Source: Pseudoips prasinana (Eukaryota; Arthropoda; Insecta; Lepidoptera; Nolidae). From it: a stretch of 64,000 bases of DNA. Positions 61,259 to 64,000 of the stretch are shown piece by piece (within the stretch, counting starts at the first letter, position 1; the number at the start of each line of letters is the position of its first letter). The stretch is taken from positions 21,364,001-21,428,000 of the forward strand of contig OX621255.1 of assembly GCA_951640165.1 (NCBI GenBank). Direction: 5' to 3'. The translations under genes were made by a program, and so were the position numbers. The notes under the pieces are model-generated. The model saw nothing but the letters and a program-made list of their open reading frames with translations, was not told the DNA's origin and made no database searches.

Positions 61259-63997
61259 CTATTTTAAAAACAAAAATACAAGATTACAAACCAACCGAAG
61301 TGAAGCTAGCAGGAGGCGAACTGGACTCAAGCAAGTGAGACTATAAACTAAATGATCAGCTCCAGGCTAAGCGCAGTTACAGTTACCTGGTAAGCTTTTT
61401 AGGAGTAGGAGTAGTGGTTTGTGGTTTTAATGCCTATTATTAGTGAGAGAAAGTGTCATGCTATCTGCCGCCACGGTAAGGAGCGCCAACGATATGGATA
61501 TGAGATGGTTAACACTAAATAAAACGTCTGTAATTAGAACGTGTTTAATTCTTTTAAAACGGATTTTCGTTAGTTAATTTCTAAATAAAATATTAATAGA
61601 TGCACATGTGATCTAATGACTGAATAATAAGGTGTTTCAGCAGTCAGCGAGCGTAATATTTGATCTTTGTCCTTCAAAGAAATGAGCCAAAACTTTTCCC
61701 GAGCTAATCCGTGTTCAACATTCAACAATATCGTAAATATCTACCTAGAGGTTTTACATTATGCACATTTACATGTGCATAATGCGAGGGGTTTTTTTTA
61801 ATGAAAGACTCCATTATTGTAGGAAAAAGGGAACATACAGTTTTATTTTGCCCAAGCTTATAAAAATATATTTGGAAGGTGATAAAAATCAACAACAGTG
61901 AAATTTCCTTCATATCCCTAGCTTGGTACTCAATCTTGGAAATAATAATAATATCCTGGGGCATTATTTACATACGGCCATCTGATGCCAAACTAAGCAG
62001 AGCTTGTACTATGGGAACCAGATAACTGATATACTACATAATACTATTTATTTTTTGTAAATACGTACTTATATAGATAATAACACCCAGACTCAGGACA
62101 AACAGACATGTTCAATATGCACACAAATATTTGTCCTGGGTAGGAATCGAACCCACGACCTCCGGCGTGAAAAGCAAGCATTGTCAACCACGCCAACAGG
62201 CCCGTCAATACAACAGGTTAACTTTGTTTACGCGTTTCCACGTGGCTAGCACGTGGAAAATTGCGTCGGCGGGTTTTCCACGGAGGCCATCACTTGCGCG
62301 AGTACTAGGAGAACATAAACCGCAGGAACATCGCTGGTAGTACACACCTAATCAATGAACGCGCTCATATTCCGCCAATACTACGAGTGTTTACACGGAA
62401 AGTGCACACAGACAGGTCAGGGTCGTATATTTTCATGTAGGAAAACTGTACTGTGCTGTGAGATGCCCACGTGGAAAATTCTGTGGGTTACTTTGATGAA
62501 CACTGGTGAGTTGAGTACCAAGGTACTATGAATGACAGAATGTCTTACTATTATTGGATCGAAATGAGAACGATGAATGAAAGGTATTCTCCGTTATCGA
62601 CAAAATTTACGGGAATAAGTAGGATAATCTTAGTCTATATAAAAATATTATATTATGTTTTCAAAGCGAAATGGAAATGAATGCACTCATGCCCTCTACA
62701 TAATATGTAGGTATGTGCGTATACATGCAAAATGTTATATTATTTTTTATAAATAATTATAAAATCAGGTAGTTCGCGGTATAATTAGGAACATCCTAAT
62801 CGTTAAAGATTTTTTTTTATTCATCAAGGCATCTTTCGGGTAGGGTCCTCTCGGAAAATCACTAAGGCAGCATATTCGCCTCACATAACATTTTCCGAGA
62901 AACTCGTATTATTTGTTTATATTTTCCACGTGCTTTTCACGTGTAGCGCATAGTATTGGTTCCGTAGAAATAACCGAAAGGAGATGAAATCGATGTGATT
63001 GGGGATATTGCCGATCATCGACTGATCGGAAATGTACTAGGGTGGCAGACACAACGAGGAGTATCTCGAACGATTGATTCATTGCCAATGATAGCTACTG
63101 AATACATGTTTGTCAAAGTACAGGTAGGTTTTATTTTGTATGTAACAAAATGTAAAGGAAATAAATAGTGGTTAATATTCTGTATTTAATATAATTCATA
63201 AACAAACATTATAAGTTTTATTTAGATATAAATTAAGTAAATAAGATGGATTATGGTTTATAGAAATTGTAGTAGGTATGTGCGTAATTGAGTATTGACA
63301 TGTTTTCATGGTGCCTAGCTAGATTACAATTTTATGCATAAACACTTCGGCAGGCACAGATTATTAAACTTGCCGCCGTATTTATTTAAGGACGATATCT
63401 ACCGCCAATATTGGCCACCTGTTCACCAAAGTACTAGGGAAACATAAACGGCGAGAAGCAGCACGAAAGAAAATCAATATCCTCCCCTCATTGTCTACCT
63501 ACACCGCTAAACGTGGTTATGAACGTCTATATACTCTCTGCCACCCACAACCTTATGTTGCACACAAGCAAAGCACACACACATAGCCACCATTGAATGT
63601 AAGTGAGATGAAAGCTTATATTTTTGAAAGGTGTGAAAGGGATAACATATTTGATACTATTTATTTGGTATTCGGCTTATATTTACGTACAAAAAACCCT
63701 GACGGACAAGGGGCTGTTAGGACATTTAGGTAGATTATGTGAAAAAGTATTCAAAGTATTGAGACATGAATATCTTTATTCATATGAGAACATGTCGTTG
63801 TAATCAAGCTGAATTTATAACTTGTTGCACAACTAAAATTCCTCTTTCATAGAATTATTTTACTTTACCAAGTTTAAAAGTAAAGCCCTCGGTCTTAGAC
63901 CGGACAATACTCAGTTATGCATGCAAATAAGAATTATAATAAGCCCTGCGTACTTTTAAAACTAAGCTTAAAACTAGCTTTTTTTAAGTAGGCTTAC
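61259..63997 (-). other. MIOX: MIOX intron (about 2.7 kb)
   Basis: It contains one SINE (61942-62205), otherwise unique AT-rich sequence, and at least five copies of the dispersed TACTAGGG motif (62302, 62513, 62859, 63034, 63431). I found no missed MIOX exon here, for example no G-H-D-E-Y coding stretch. The right limit depends on the boundary donor. Confidence 0.6.
61942..62205 (-). mobile_element. tRNA-headed SINE (copy 3)
   Basis: Reverse complement of 32515-32792: 'ggaatcgaacccacgacctc' (B box complement), 'agactcaggacaaacagaca', 'gcagagcttgtactatggga' and an 'aataataataatatcctggg' tail on the left. It sits in the large MIOX intron. Confidence 0.85.
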
Positions 63998-64000
63998 CTG
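63998..64000 (-). CDS. MIOX: Edge of an upstream MIOX exon
   Basis: The minus strand starts CAG|GTAAGCC. A consensus donor with exon CAG at the window edge gives ...C AG|A, i.e. Arg, before Tyr-His-Ser of the next exon, which fits the conserved R-Y-H-S. Only three exon bases are visible, so this is inference from phase and splice consensus. Confidence 0.5.

Overview
This is eukaryotic, AT-rich genomic DNA, almost certainly from a moth or butterfly (Lepidoptera). The evidence is the repeat set: Lep1-like Helitron ends (CTAG terminus plus hairpin), RTE-type LINEs ending in 'gtccagcagtgg...tgatgatgat', Jockey and CR1-type LINEs, DIRS, Ty3/Gypsy, hAT and mariner elements, and tRNA-headed SINEs. 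There is no prokaryotic gene organisation. Most of the window is a graveyard of nested, mostly broken transposable elements.

Layout. 1-6.3 kb: Helitron and foldback fragments, a broken minus-strand integrase-type DNA transposon (2.2-3.8 kb), a small MITE and an LTR-like module with 156-bp repeats. 6.4-10.2 kb: a foldback element and an array of 'GGCCGCGC' units. An inverted copy of the array sits 19 kb away (29.2-30.5 kb). Between the two arrays lie an apparently intact minus-strand Jockey-like LINE (10.3-14.8 kb), RTE debris (16.1-18.0 kb) and a CR1-type LINE (18.8-28.4 kb). The CR1 is split by a 4.75-kb hAT element with an 8-bp target duplication; that hAT carries a dead DD41D mariner and a LINE with an RNase H domain. 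31.4-36.0 kb: a DIRS element with inverted termini and an internal complementary region. 36-46 kb: mostly non-coding, with perfect hairpins, small TIR elements and a recurring ~35-bp motif. 46.2-48.3 kb: a decayed Jockey-like LINE. 48.4-58.4 kb: a solo LTR beside a minus-strand Gypsy element, in the nesting Gypsy > CR1 > hAT > RTE. 58.7-59.8 kb: Helitron ends enclosing a 54-bp minisatellite.

The only host gene I can name is myo-inositol oxygenase (MIOX) on the minus strand at the right edge. Its last two coding exons are at 61163-61258 and 60458-60566. A phase-compatible donor for the preceding exon lies on the window boundary.

The most striking observation is at 58072-58147. Where the Gypsy element should have an ~18-nt primer binding site, it carries a full-length tRNA-Lys(CTT) sequence including the non-templated 3' CCA. 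This sequence sits between the 5' LTR and a gag that has lost its N-terminal half. It looks like a complete reverse transcript of the tRNA primer followed by a template jump, and the normally invariant A58 of the T-loop (the m1A position) reads G.

Other strong points are the two hAT target-site duplications that date the nesting, the textbook DIRS complementary region, a perfect 50-bp-arm hairpin at 36.8 kb, and the directional dispersed motif in the host-derived sequence.
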